Assembly: GCF_001279585.1 (NCBI RefSeq)
Contig: NZ_LGEC01000002.1
Coordinates: forward strand, 11,576 to 75,575
Length of the DNA: 64,000 nt
Direction: 5' to 3'
Source: Nocardiopsis sp. NRRL B-16309
GTDB taxonomy: Bacteria > Actinomycetota > Actinomycetes > Streptosporangiales > Streptosporangiaceae
In this document: positions 40,714 to 49,184 of the stretch, one piece after another
Position numbering within the stretch: the first letter of the stretch is position 1
Layout of the letters: every line of letters begins with the position of its first letter
Translations under genes and position numbers: made by a program
The notes under the pieces: model-generated
The model's input: only the letters and a program-made list of their open reading frames with translations
Databases searched by the model: none
What the model was told of the DNA's origin: nothing

Positions 40714-42101
40714 TGCTCCGTGCTCCTTACGTCGTCGTTCCTGCCCCCGTCGCCGTGGCCGGCGTCCTCGGACAGGCGCTCCACCAGCACCGTGGTCATC
40801 CGGTTCCGGCGGCTGCTCTTGCCCTCCAGGGTGAGTCTGAGACCAGCGTATTCGGCCTGCGCCCCGCCGACGGGCACCCGGCCCAGCACGAACGCCACCA
40901 GTCCGCCCACGGTCTCCACGTCGGCCACGTCGAGCTCGCGGTCGGAGAAGAGTTCGTCGAGCTCGCCCAGCGGCAGGCGGGCGGTGACCCGGACCCGGTC
41001 GTCGTCGAGCCAGGCCACCGGCGGGATCTCGTGGTCGTACTCGTCGGTGATCTCACCGACGATCTCCTCCACGATGTCCTCCAGCGTGACCAGGCCCGCG
41101 GTGCCCCCGTACTCGTCGATGGCCACCGCGACGTGGTTGCGCTGCTTCTGCATCTCGCGCAGCAGTTCGTCGATGGGCTTGGTGTCGGGGACGTAGGTCG
41201 CCGAGCGCATCACGTCGGCGGCGGACAGCGGCACGTCGGCACCGTTGGCGCCCGAGGCGGCCGCCCAGCGGTCCCGGAGCCGCTCGACCAGGTCCTTGAG
41301 GTAGACGATGCCGACCACGTCGTCCTCGTCCGCCCCCGTGACCGGGATCCGCGAGTACCCGCTGGCCAGCGCCAGGGACAGCACGGCGTCGGCGTCGGCG
41401 TCGCGGTTGGTGAAGACGATGTCGGGGCGCGGCACCATCACCTCGCGCACGGACGTGTCGTCGAGCTTGAACACCGAGTGGATCATCTGGCGTTCCTCGG
41501 GGTCGATGACCTCCCCCTGCTCCGCGAGGTCGACGAGCCGGCGCAGCTCCACCTCCGTGCTGAAGGGGCCGTCCCGGTCGCCCTTGCCGCGCGGGGTGAG
41601 CGTCCGGCCCGCCCACACCAGCAGTCGGACGAACGGTCCCACGACGATCTGGAGCGGGTGGACGACGACCGCGGCGACCCGGGCCACCGGCTCCGCGAAC
41701 TGACGGCCCAGGATGCGCGGCGCGATCGCGATGAGGACGGACTCCACGACCACCATCACCACCGCGGTCAGCAGCAGCGCGAGCCAGCCGAAGCCCACCA
41801 GGAACACCATGCCCAGTGCCGCGGCCAGCACCGCGCACACCTCGCACACCACGCGCAGGAACAGCAGCGCGTTGAGGTGGCTCGTGGGGTCGGCCGACAC
41901 GCGGTCCCAGGCGGAGGCGGCCGAGGTGTCATGGTCGGTGCCGGCGACCGGCGTACCGACCGACACCACCCGGGTGAAGGCGACCTCGGCCGCGACCAGG
42001 AAGCCCGCCGCCGCAGTCAGGGCGAGGGCGGCCGCGAAAGCGCTGAGCCACGCGGCGGGCTCACCCGCGGACGCGGGGTCGATCCACACCGACGGAATCA
42101 T
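40710..42101 (-). CDS. CorC/HlyC-type transporter-associated protein (CNNM, CBS pair, CorC_HlyC domains)
   Basis: 463 residues. About four hydrophobic segments in the first 200 residues form a CNNM (DUF21) domain. Two CBS motifs follow (EVMVPRPDIVFTNRDADADAVL, RSATYVPDTKPIDELLREM with the VAIDEYGGTAGLVTLEDIVEEIVGEI signature). The C-terminus is a CorC_HlyC domain. CNNM proteins take part in Mg2+/Co2+ homeostasis; hemolysin names in databases are historical. ATGA overlap with ybeY, so both are co-translated. Confidence 0.9.
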   Translation of the reverse strand: MIPSVWIDPASAGEPAAWLSAFAAALALTAAAGFLVAAEVAFTRVVSVGTPVAGTDHDTSAASAWDRVSADPTSHLNALLFLRVVCEVCAVLAAALGMVFLVGFGWLALLLTAVVMVVVESVLIAIAPRILGRQFAEPVARVAAVVVHPLQIVVGPFVRLLVWAGRTLTPRGKGDRDGPFSTEVELRRLVDLAEQGEVIDPEERQMIHSVFKLDDTSVREVMVPRPDIVFTNRDADADAVLSLALASGYSRIPVTGADEDDVVGIVYLKDLVERLRDRWAAASGANGADVPLSAADVMRSATYVPDTKPIDELLREMQKQRNHVAVAIDEYGGTAGLVTLEDIVEEIVGEITDEYDHEIPPVAWLDDDRVRVTARLPLGELDELFSDRELDVADVETVGGLVAFVLGRVPVGGAQAEYAGLRLTLEGKSSRRNRMTTVLVERLSEDAGHGDGGRNDDVRSTEQ

Positions 42102-42583
42102 GCCTTGCTCTCACCCTCGTCGTCGACGGCCTCGCGCTCACGCCAGGCCGCCAGGATCTCGCCCTGGAGTCCGAACATCTCCTTGTGCTCGTCCGGCTCC
42201 GCGTGGTCGTAGCCCAGCAGGTGCAGGATGCCGTGGGTGCACAGCAGGTCGATCTCGTCGGTGGTGCCGTGCCCGGCCTTCTCCGCCTGGCGCTCGGCCA
42301 CCTGCGGGCAGATGATCACGTCACCGAGCACGCCCGGCTCGCTCGTGCGGCCGGGGCCTCCGGGGCGCAGTTCGTCCATGGGGAAGGACAGCACGTCGGT
42401 GGGGCCCGGCTCGTCCATCCACCGCACGTGCAGGTCGGCCATGGGCCCCTCGTCCACCAGCACGACGGACAGCTCCGCCAACGGGTGGACGCGCATGGCG
42501 TCGAGCACGTGCCGGGCCAGCCGGGAGAGCCGCGCCTCGTCGACGGTGGTGACGCCGGACTCGTTGGCGACGTCGATACTCAT
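42098..42583 (-). CDS. ybeY: Endoribonuclease YbeY (16S rRNA 3'-end maturation)
   Basis: 161 residues. Contains the UPF0054 zinc signature HGILHLLGYDH, with TDVLSFPMDE and LGDVIICP upstream, all typical of the metal-dependent RNase. ATG 42583 gives MSIDVANESG; a GTG at 42601 would add six residues. Sits in the phoH-ybeY-corC-era ribosome-maturation block, but a terminator (42648-42678) separates it from phoH, so it may have its own promoter. Confidence 0.93.
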   Translation of the reverse strand: MSIDVANESGVTTVDEARLSRLARHVLDAMRVHPLAELSVVLVDEGPMADLHVRWMDEPGPTDVLSFPMDELRPGGPGRTSEPGVLGDVIICPQVAERQAEKAGHGTTDEIDLLCTHGILHLLGYDHAEPDEHKEMFGLQGEILAAWREREAVDDEGESKA

Positions 42584-42647
42584 CTGATTCGGATGCCTCA
42601 CTTGGAATCGTCATGGCCGGGCGTCCGGGGTCTCCGGGCACCCGACA

Positions 42648-42678
42648 CCGGTGGGCCCGCACACGGCGGGCCCACCGG
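42648..42678 (-). terminator. Terminator between phoH and ybeY
   Basis: Perfect 13-bp stem (42648-42660 with 42666-42678), 5-base loop, 18 bases past the phoH stop codon. Confidence 0.8.
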
Positions 42679-42696
42679 CTCGAACGCTGTACTGGT

Positions 42697-44874
42697 TCAG
42701 TCTGCCCCGTCTTCGGGGTGCCCGGACCGCGACCGGGTCTCGCTCGGGGTGTCGGCGGAACCGCGCCGCGGGTCGCGCCCGCGCTGCTCGTTCGCGCCGT
42801 GACGGCCGCCCTGGGCCTCGTCGTAGCGGCCGTAGGCGTCCACGATCTTGCCCACCAGCTTGTGCCGGACCACGTCCGCGCTGGTCAGCCGGCAGAACGC
42901 GATGTCGTCGATGTCACGCAGGATCTTCTCGATGGTGCGCAGGCCGCTGGACTGTCCGCCGGGGAGGTCGACCTGTGTGACGTCACCGGTCACCACGATC
43001 TTGGAGCCGAAGCCGAGCCGGGTGAGGAACATCTTCATCTGCTCGGGCGAGGTGTTCTGGGCCTCGTCCAGGATGATGAAGGAGTCATTGAGGGTGTTGT
43101 GGGTCAGCAGGAAGTCCTCGGTGACGTAGAGCGAGTCCTCCGCCGCCACCTGGATGCAGACGCACTCCTCGGTCCCCGCCGGTTCGATGCTCTCGATGAA
43201 CCGCATGGGCCGACCGCCGCCGGACGCCCTGTACGTGTCCCTCTTGCGCCTGAGCCGGAAGGGCTCCACGCCTTCGGGAAGCCGTAGGTCGAGGAGGTGG
43301 GCGTCCTGTCGATGGAAGACCTCCCTCCCCTTGGCCCGGCCGGGCGCCCGGCCCTCTGCGGGCCGCGTACGACCGTACGCGACGCCTCCGAGGGACTGTG
43401 CGAGGAAGCGCACCGCAGAGGCCAGCCGTGGTGAGGCCGAACCGTACTGGACGCGGCACGTCCGGCCCTCCTGCGTGACCGGTCCACCGTCGGCGTCCAA
43501 AAGCCCCTGCAGTACGGCGAGCCGAACGTCGGCCGTGTTGTACAGATAGGCGTCCGGGACGAACTTCGTGCCCGAATTCGTGCCGCACAGGCCCAGTTCC
43601 CGCATGACGGCCGTCACCGGGTTGGCGATGGTGATCACGTCGCCAGGCTGCGTCTCACGGTTCAGGACGTAGTCCGGACCGGACTTCCAGTTCACCCGGA
43701 CACCAGGCAGAAGGCGTTCGAGGCTCTCCGCGAGTTCCGGATCCTCCGTGGCGAAGCCCGGAGTCGTGCTGCCCGTGAGGCACCCGTCCCCCAGAAGCAG
43801 CCCGAGGGCGTAGGGGTCCATCGGGACGTCCTGCGCCGGGAACTCGACCGGTGCGCTGAGCATCGGGAGCTCGTACTTGCGGTAGTGGGCCGTACGGAGG
43901 CCGCTTTCCACGATCTCCTTCGCGGTGAGCACTCGATACGGCTTGTTCCGCCTGGTGTCGTCCCGTGTCCGGACGGACCAGAGGTGGTCCTCCGAACACA
44001 GCGTCGACGCACCGTCCTGCGACGTCACCCGATAGGTGGCCTTCGGACCCTGCGGGTAGACGCCCAGCACCGGGGTCGGCTCACCGTTCGAGCCGACGAC
44101 GAGGTCACCGACCTCCAACTCGCCGATTGGACGGAAGCCGTCCGGTGTCAGCACGTTGGTGTGGACCGGCTGCGCGCGCCCACGCATGTACGCCAGGGGG
44201 GCCACCTCGATGGTGCCGGCCGCCATCAGCTTGGGGATGGAGTCGGGGTCGAGCATGTCGTGCAGGGCGTCGTAGAGCGGCCGCAGGTACGGGTCGATCT
44301 TGTCGTAGAGGGTGCCCGGCAGGAACCCCAGCCGCTCGCCGGCCTCGACGGCCGGGCGGGTGAGGATGATCCGGTTGACCTCTTTGTCCTGGAGCGCCTT
44401 CACCGCCTTGGCCATCGCCAGGTACGTCTTGCCGGTACCCGCGGGTCCGATGCCGAAGACCACCGTGTGCCGGTCGATGATGTCGACGTAGCGCTTCTGG
44501 TTCACCGTCTTGGGGCGGATGGTCCGGCCCCGGTTGGACAGGATGTTGGTCGTCAGCACGTCGGCCGGGCGGTCCTGACCGGGGGTGGTCAGCATGTGGA
44601 CCATGCGCTCGATGGTGTCCGGCGTGACGTGGGTGCCGCTCTTGGCGAGCTCGATGAGCTCCTCGACCACACGGACGACCACCGCGGTCTCGTCCGGGGT
44701 ACCGGTGATGGTGAACTCGTTGCCGCGAACGTGGATGTCGCTGGCGAAGGCCCGCTCCAGCGCCCTCAGGAGCTCGTCCCTGGAGCCCAGCAGGCTGATC
44801 ATCGTGTGCTCGTCCGGCACCACGACCTTGACCTGGGTGTCCTGTCGCGACTGCGTGTGCGTTGTCTCGGCCAT
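42697..44874 (-). CDS. phoH: PhoH-family ATPase precursor containing an intein
   Basis: 725-residue precursor; after removal of the intein (residues 234-593) the PhoH protein would be 365 residues, close to the usual actinobacterial length. Host protein: KH-like N-terminus, Walker A GPAGTGKT (143-150), LTRPAVEAGERLGFLPG, then the insertion after AYMRGR, continuing with TLNDSFIILDEAQNTSPEQMKMFLTRLG (Walker B) and KIVVTGDVTQVDLPGG. The insertion splits the segment ahead of Walker B, a conserved nucleotide-binding site as usual for inteins, so PhoH should be inactive until splicing. PhoH/PhoL-type proteins act in RNA metabolism with YbeY. The tail after residue 685 is disordered and charged. Confidence 0.95.
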   Translation of the reverse strand: MAETTHTQSRQDTQVKVVVPDEHTMISLLGSRDELLRALERAFASDIHVRGNEFTITGTPDETAVVVRVVEELIELAKSGTHVTPDTIERMVHMLTTPGQDRPADVLTTNILSNRGRTIRPKTVNQKRYVDIIDRHTVVFGIGPAGTGKTYLAMAKAVKALQDKEVNRIILTRPAVEAGERLGFLPGTLYDKIDPYLRPLYDALHDMLDPDSIPKLMAAGTIEVAPLAYMRGRAQPVHTNVLTPDGFRPIGELEVGDLVVGSNGEPTPVLGVYPQGPKATYRVTSQDGASTLCSEDHLWSVRTRDDTRRNKPYRVLTAKEIVESGLRTAHYRKYELPMLSAPVEFPAQDVPMDPYALGLLLGDGCLTGSTTPGFATEDPELAESLERLLPGVRVNWKSGPDYVLNRETQPGDVITIANPVTAVMRELGLCGTNSGTKFVPDAYLYNTADVRLAVLQGLLDADGGPVTQEGRTCRVQYGSASPRLASAVRFLAQSLGGVAYGRTRPAEGRAPGRAKGREVFHRQDAHLLDLRLPEGVEPFRLRRKRDTYRASGGGRPMRFIESIEPAGTEECVCIQVAAEDSLYVTEDFLLTHNTLNDSFIILDEAQNTSPEQMKMFLTRLGFGSKIVVTGDVTQVDLPGGQSSGLRTIEKILRDIDDIAFCRLTSADVVRHKLVGKIVDAYGRYDEAQGGRHGANEQRGRDPRRGSADTPSETRSRSGHPEDGAD
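43096..44175 (-). mobile_element. Class 3-type intein with LAGLIDADG homing endonuclease in PhoH
   Basis: 360 residues from Ala234 to Asn593 of the precursor. Block A is AQPVHTNVLTPDGFRPIGELEVGD; residue 1 is Ala instead of Cys or Ser, so the usual first step cannot occur. Block B, TLCSEDHLWSV, has the Trp (intein 66); block F, VCIQV, has a Cys (intein 340) in place of the usual Asp; Thr358 precedes the terminal His-Asn (LLTHN). These form the W-C-T set that defines class 3 inteins. The +1 extein residue is Thr. Two LAGLIDADG motifs (LGLLLGDGCL and LQGLLDADGG) are intact, so homing may still be possible. Confidence 0.9.
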
Positions 44875-45097
44875 GGTGTGGCCTTGCGGCCGCTGTCCCT
44901 ACCCTTCGGTTCCGGCTTCCGGCCCGGGCGGCCGACGCTCTTGGTGAACGGTCGAAGCGCCGCCGCGGCGCCCCGCGGCCCTCGACCACCGGTGTCTCGC
45001 TGGTCCCACCGGTCGCTCGGGGCCCACGCACCGAGTCTACCAAGGCGGCCACGGCCCCCTCGATCCGTTTTCCCGCGCTCCGGAGCCGGTCGGTCGC

Positions 45098-45448
45098 CTA
45101 CCCGGGAGGCCAGTTCAGCCCGCGGCCGCCGAGCAGGTGCGCGTGCAGGTGGAACACCGTCTGTCCGGCCCCGCTGCCGGTGTTGAACACCAGCCGGTAC
45201 CCGGTCTCGGCCACGCCCTCCGACTCGGCCACGGCGCGGGCCTCGCGCACGATCTCGTCGATCACGCCCGTGTCGGCGGCGGCCGCCGTGGCCGCGTCCG
45301 GAACGTGCTCACGCGGGATGACCAGGACGTGCGTCGGCGCCTGGGGGTTGATGTCGCGGAACGCCAGGGTGCGCTCTCCCTCGCGGACGATCTCGGCCGG
45401 GACCTCCCCCTTCACGATCTTGCAGAAAAGGCAGTCGTCCTGGGCCAT
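45098..45448 (-). CDS. HIT-family nucleotide-binding hydrolase
   Basis: 116 residues. It opens with DDCLFCKIVKGEVPAEIV and ends with the HxHxHxx motif as TVFHLHAHLLGGR, catalytic for AMP-lysine or dinucleotide hydrolysis (Hint-type). The start MAQDDC was chosen because GGAGG lies 6 bases upstream and Hint proteins begin here. Two Cys near the N-terminus (CLFC) fit the zinc-binding variant. Upstream of phoH on the same strand, as in other actinobacteria. Confidence 0.93.
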   Translation of the reverse strand: MAQDDCLFCKIVKGEVPAEIVREGERTLAFRDINPQAPTHVLVIPREHVPDAATAAAADTGVIDEIVREARAVAESEGVAETGYRLVFNTGSGAGQTVFHLHAHLLGGRGLNWPPG

Positions 45449-45711
45449 CACGCACCTCCGTACGGGGGTCGCGGCCGTCGGCCCGGCCGCGGACTCGGGG
45501 CTTTCGCCACCCATGATGCCGCAGCCGACCACCGGTTCGCTCGGCACCGGGCACCCCCGTGCGTCGGAAACGGGAGGCTCGGGGCCTGCCGGCGCGCCTG
45601 GCGGGCACGGTACTCTTTCCCCCTGTGCGCCGTGTCGCCGACCATGTCCGACACCGGCCGACCTTGTGCGTGTTCGGATTGAAACGCGTGTCTACCTGGA
45701 AAAGAAGAGGT

Positions 45712-46302
45712 ATGCCCTTTCGTAAACCCCGCGACAAGGGTGTGCGTCGAACTGATGTGACGACTGAAACCATCGTGGCTGGAGCCCCAACGGCTCCGCT
45801 TTCCGTGGAATGGGACGCCGACCACGCGGTCACGGAGCTCTACCGAGAGCACTACCGTCCGCTGGTCCGGCTCGCCGCGCTGCTGGTCCGCGACCACGCG
45901 ACCGCGGAAGAGGTCGTCCAGGACGCGTTCGTGGCCATGCACGGCGCGTGGCGGCGCCTCCGCGATCCGAACAAGGCCCTGTCGTACCTGCGCCAGGCCG
46001 TGGTCAACAAGGCCCGGTCGGTCCTTCGCCACCGGGCGGTCGTCGAGAAGCACGCGCCCAAGGCGCTGCCCGACGCACCCAGCGCCGAGCACGGCGCCAT
46101 GAACCTTTTGGAGCGTGAGGCGGTGATCCGAGCCCTGCGCAAACTACCCACCCGTCAGCGAGAGGCGATCGTGCTCCGGTACTACGGCGACCTGTCCGAG
46201 GCTCAGATCGCTGGCGCCATGGGCATCAGCAAGGGCGCGGTGAAGAGCCACACGTCCCGCGGCATCTCCGCGCTGCGCTCTGTTCTGGAGCAGACGACAT
46301 GA
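45712..46302 (+). CDS. SigE-type RNA polymerase sigma factor (ECF-like, actinobacterial)
   Basis: 196 residues. Region 2: ELYREHYRPLVRLAALLVRDHATAEEVVQDAFVAMHGAW. Region 4: ALRKLPTRQREAIVLRYYGDLSEAQIAGAMGISKGAVKSHTSRGISALR, a standard helix-turn-helix for -35 binding. The first 30 residues are polar and outside the conserved domains, so the exact start (ATG 45712, GTG 45688 or a later GTG) is uncertain. Its stop overlaps the next gene (ATGA), which encodes a membrane protein placed where an anti-sigma factor is often found. Confidence 0.88.
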   Translation: MPFRKPRDKGVRRTDVTTETIVAGAPTAPLSVEWDADHAVTELYREHYRPLVRLAALLVRDHATAEEVVQDAFVAMHGAWRRLRDPNKALSYLRQAVVNKARSVLRHRAVVEKHAPKALPDAPSAEHGAMNLLEREAVIRALRKLPTRQREAIVLRYYGDLSEAQIAGAMGISKGAVKSHTSRGISALRSVLEQTT

Positions 46303-47033
46303 CCGGCCCCACCGATCCCATGAACTCCGAGTTCGAGGAGCAGCTCCGGCAGATCCTCAAGGCGGAGGCCGACTCCGTCGCGCCCGGCGGCGAGGGCCTG
46401 CAGCTGATCCGCGAGCGCACCGACCGCCATCGCGGCACGTCCTGGTTCGGTCTGCCGTGGCTGCGCCCCGCGCTGGCCCTCGCCGGGGCCGGACTGATCG
46501 CCGCGTCCGTCGTCATGTCCACTCCGCAGGTGCGCGACCAGGTTCTGAACATCGTCCCCGCGGGCGCCAACCGCGAGGGCGCCCCGCCCGAGGACGACAT
46601 CGACGGTCCCGGCCTGGCGGCTCCGGATCCGACCACGGACTCCGACACCGCGCCCGCCGCGCCCCCGGACGATCCCGCCGAGGAGCCCTCGCCCTCCCCG
46701 ACCGAGGAGGAGACGGATCCCGCCGAGGAGGGCGTCGGCACCGCGACGACGTGCGCGCCGTCCCACGACGACGCTCCCCCGTCCGCCACGACGGACGCCG
46801 AGAAGGAGACCGGCACGGAGTCGGAGCCCGAGGAGGAGCAGGAGGAGTGCGACCCCACCGAGGAGCCCAGCGAGGGTGACGGCGGTGAGGACTCCGACAC
46901 GGACCCGGACACCGAACCGGGCACCGGTGGTGAGGAGCCGGCTCCCGACGACGACTCGACCGGGAGCGAGGACGGCGACTCGACGTCCTCCGACGGCGAG
47001 GGCACCACGTCCACCAAGAGTTCGGAGGAGTGA
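46299..47033 (+). CDS. Single-pass membrane protein with long acidic tail, possible anti-sigma factor
   Basis: 244 residues. Residues 1-50 are cytoplasmic (FEEQLRQILKAEADSVAPGGEGLQLIRERTDRHR), then one membrane segment (about 55-72, PALALAGAGLIAASVVM), then about 165 residues outside the cell that are extremely rich in D, E, P, S, T and G, with three widely spaced Cys (in TTCAPS and EECDP). No zinc-binding anti-sigma motif (HxxxCxxC) is present. Coupling to the sigma factor by ATGA overlap suggests it controls that sigma factor; the acidic tail could span or sense the wall. Function is inference. Confidence 0.6.
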   Translation: MTGPTDPMNSEFEEQLRQILKAEADSVAPGGEGLQLIRERTDRHRGTSWFGLPWLRPALALAGAGLIAASVVMSTPQVRDQVLNIVPAGANREGAPPEDDIDGPGLAAPDPTTDSDTAPAAPPDDPAEEPSPSPTEEETDPAEEGVGTATTCAPSHDDAPPSATTDAEKETGTESEPEEEQEECDPTEEPSEGDGGEDSDTDPDTEPGTGGEEPAPDDDSTGSEDGDSTSSDGEGTTSTKSSEE

Positions 47034-47081
47034 CCGGGGGCGGCCACGCGCCGCCGCCGGGGCCACGCTCCGACCGAGCGT

Positions 47082-47122
47082 ACGACGACGCCCACGGGAC
47101 CGGGTCCCGTGGGCGTCGTCGT
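47082..47122. terminator. Bidirectional terminator between the sigma operon and rsmE
   Basis: Perfect 19-bp stem (47082-47100 with 47104-47122) and 3-base loop between convergent genes. Confidence 0.85.
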
Positions 47123-47273
47123 GTGCGCTGTGTGTGCCGGATTCCGCGACGCGGACCCGTCCTTGCGTTCGCCGCTTCCCCCGCGGTGTCGAGGCACTGG
47201 GGTGGCCGGGCGCACGGCGCCGGGCCCCGTGCGCGTCGCGTCCGTCAGGGCAGCGGCGGCGACGGTCGCACCG

Positions 47274-48038
47274 CTACCAGCGGCCGGACCGCACCTGCAG
47301 GATCGACAGCGCCGCCACCCCCGCGGTGGAGGTACGCAGGACACTCGGCCCGAGCAGGGCCGTCCGCGCACCGGCCCCGGTGAAGGCGTCGAGTTCGGCG
47401 TCGGAGAAGCCGCCCTCGGGACCCACCACCAGGACGACGCCGTGGTCGGCGCCGTCGTCGGCGGAGGCCCGGTCGCCGTCGGGGACGGCGATCCCACTCA
47501 GTCCGACCGCCCCGTCCTCGTGCAGCACGATGGCCGTGTCGGCCCCGGAGAGCAGTGCGGCCACGTCGTCGCGGCCGGCGAGCCCGGTGACCTCCGGCAG
47601 GCGTCCCCGGCGCGCCTGCTTGGCCGCCTCGCGGGCCGCGGCCCGCCACTTGGCCAGCGACTTGGCCGCCCGGTCGCCCTTCCAGCGGGTGACACACCGC
47701 TCGGCCGCCCAGGGGACGATCACGTCCACCCCGGCCTCGGTCATCATCTCCACGGCCAGTTCGCCGCGGTCGCCCTTGGGCAGGGCCTGCACGACGGTCA
47801 GCCGGGGCCGGGGCGCCGGCTCGTGCCAGCGCTTCCCGACCTCGCACACCACGCTGTCCCTGCCGACCTCGACGACCGTGCAGCGAGCGCGCTCGCCGCG
47901 GCCGTCGGACAGGTCGACGGTCTCACCGGCCCGGATACGCCGCACCACGGCGGCGTGGCGCCCCTCGGCGCCGGTGAGCACCACCGTGGCCGCGGCCAGG
48001 TCGGCGGTGTCGTCGACCAGGAAGACCGGAGGGGTCAC
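47274..48038 (-). CDS. rsmE: 16S rRNA (uracil1498-N3)-methyltransferase
   Basis: 254 residues, SPOUT methyltransferase with an N-terminal PUA-like domain. C-terminal SAM-knot signatures: VVLVVGPEGGFSDAELDAF and LGPSVLRTSTAGVAALSILQ. The middle has LPKGDRGELAVEMMTEAGVDVIVPWAAERCVTRW, also family-typical. The GTG start overlaps the dnaJ stop (GTGA), so it is the last gene of the hrcA-dnaJ-rsmE operon, as in many actinobacteria. Confidence 0.95.
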   Translation of the reverse strand: MTPPVFLVDDTADLAAATVVLTGAEGRHAAVVRRIRAGETVDLSDGRGERARCTVVEVGRDSVVCEVGKRWHEPAPRPRLTVVQALPKGDRGELAVEMMTEAGVDVIVPWAAERCVTRWKGDRAAKSLAKWRAAAREAAKQARRGRLPEVTGLAGRDDVAALLSGADTAIVLHEDGAVGLSGIAVPDGDRASADDGADHGVVLVVGPEGGFSDAELDAFTGAGARTALLGPSVLRTSTAGVAALSILQVRSGRW

Positions 48039-49180
48039 TTGGCACCGAAGGCGTCACGGAGCTTGGCGAACAGGCCGCCGTGCCCGGGGCTGAAGCGGCC
48101 CGGGTTCTGGTCCTCCCCGCGCAGCTCGGCGAACTTGCGCAGCAGGGCCTCCTGCTCCTCGTCCAGCTTGGCCGGGGTCTCCACGTCCACGCGGATGCGC
48201 AGGTCGCCGCGGCCGCCGCCGTCGAGGTGGGTCACACCCTTGTTGGGCAGGGTGATGACGTGGCCGGAGTTGGTCCCCGGGCGCAGGTCGATGTTCTCCG
48301 TGCCGTCCAGCGTGTCGAACGCGAACGAGGCGCCCAGCGCTGCGGCCGTCATGGGGACGGTGACCGTGCAGTGCAGGTCGTCGCCGCGCCGCTCGAAGGT
48401 CGGGTGCGCCTTCTGGACGATCTCCAGGATGATGTCGCCGCGCGGTCCGCCGTTGGGGCCGACCTCGCCCTCGCCGGCGAGCTGGATGCGGGTGCCGTCG
48501 TCCACGCCCGCGGGGATCTTCACCGTGCGGGTGACCTTCTCGCGCACCCGGCCCTCGCCCGCGCAGTCGCCGCAGGGGTTGGTGATGACCGTGCCCTGGC
48601 CGGAGCACTGCGGGCAGGGGCGGGAGGTCATGACCTGGCCCAGGAAGGACCGGGTGACCTGGGAGACCTCGCCCTGGCCGTGGCACATCTCGCAGGTGGT
48701 GCGGTGCGAGCCCGCCGCCGTCCCCTCGCCCTGGCACGTCTCGCACAGGATGGCGGTGGGGAACGTGATGTCCTTGCTGACACCGAACGCCGTCTCGACG
48801 AGGTCGAGTTCGATGCGGATCTTGATGCTGCGTCCGCGCCGGACCCGCTCGCGCGGGGACCGCCCGCCGGGCTGGCCGCCGCCGAAGAACGCGTTCATGA
48901 TGTCGTCGAAGGCGAAGCCCCCGGCACCGCCGAAGCCGCCCGCGCCGCCACCGCCGCCGCCCGGAGCGAAGGGATCGTGACCCATGTCGAACATCCGACG
49001 CTTGTTCTCGTCGGAGAGGACCTCGTAGGCCTGGGTCACTTCCTTGAAGCGCTCCTGCGTGGCGGGATCCGGGTTGATGTCCGGATGCAGCTCGCGTGCG
49101 AGCCGCCGATACGCCTTCTTGATCTCGTCCTTGGACGCGTCACGACGCACCCCGAGAACCTGGTAATAGTCTCTGGCCAC
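48035..49180 (-). CDS. dnaJ: Chaperone protein DnaJ
   Basis: 381 residues; co-chaperone that stimulates DnaK ATPase. J domain: DYYQVLGVRRDASKDEIKKAYRRLARELHPD with the HPD motif, then a Gly/Phe-rich stretch. Four zinc-binding CxxCxGxG repeats: CETCQGEG, CEMCHGQG, CPQCSGQG and CGDCAGEG. The C-terminal substrate domains are complete. The GTG at 49180 is used because the J domain starts immediately after it. It lies 4 bases after hrcA; this is the DnaJ2-type copy linked to hrcA rather than the one in a dnaK operon. Confidence 0.96.
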   Translation of the reverse strand: MARDYYQVLGVRRDASKDEIKKAYRRLARELHPDINPDPATQERFKEVTQAYEVLSDENKRRMFDMGHDPFAPGGGGGGAGGFGGAGGFAFDDIMNAFFGGGQPGGRSPRERVRRGRSIKIRIELDLVETAFGVSKDITFPTAILCETCQGEGTAAGSHRTTCEMCHGQGEVSQVTRSFLGQVMTSRPCPQCSGQGTVITNPCGDCAGEGRVREKVTRTVKIPAGVDDGTRIQLAGEGEVGPNGGPRGDIILEIVQKAHPTFERRGDDLHCTVTVPMTAAALGASFAFDTLDGTENIDLRPGTNSGHVITLPNKGVTHLDGGGRGDLRIRVDVETPAKLDEEQEALLRKFAELRGEDQNPGRFSPGHGGLFAKLRDAFGAK

Positions 49181-49184
49181 TGAG

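Noticed and set aside
42601..42601. Alternative GTG start for ybeY
   Set aside because: It adds six residues with no ribosome binding site; ATG 42583 is closer to the usual family start, although this is not certain.
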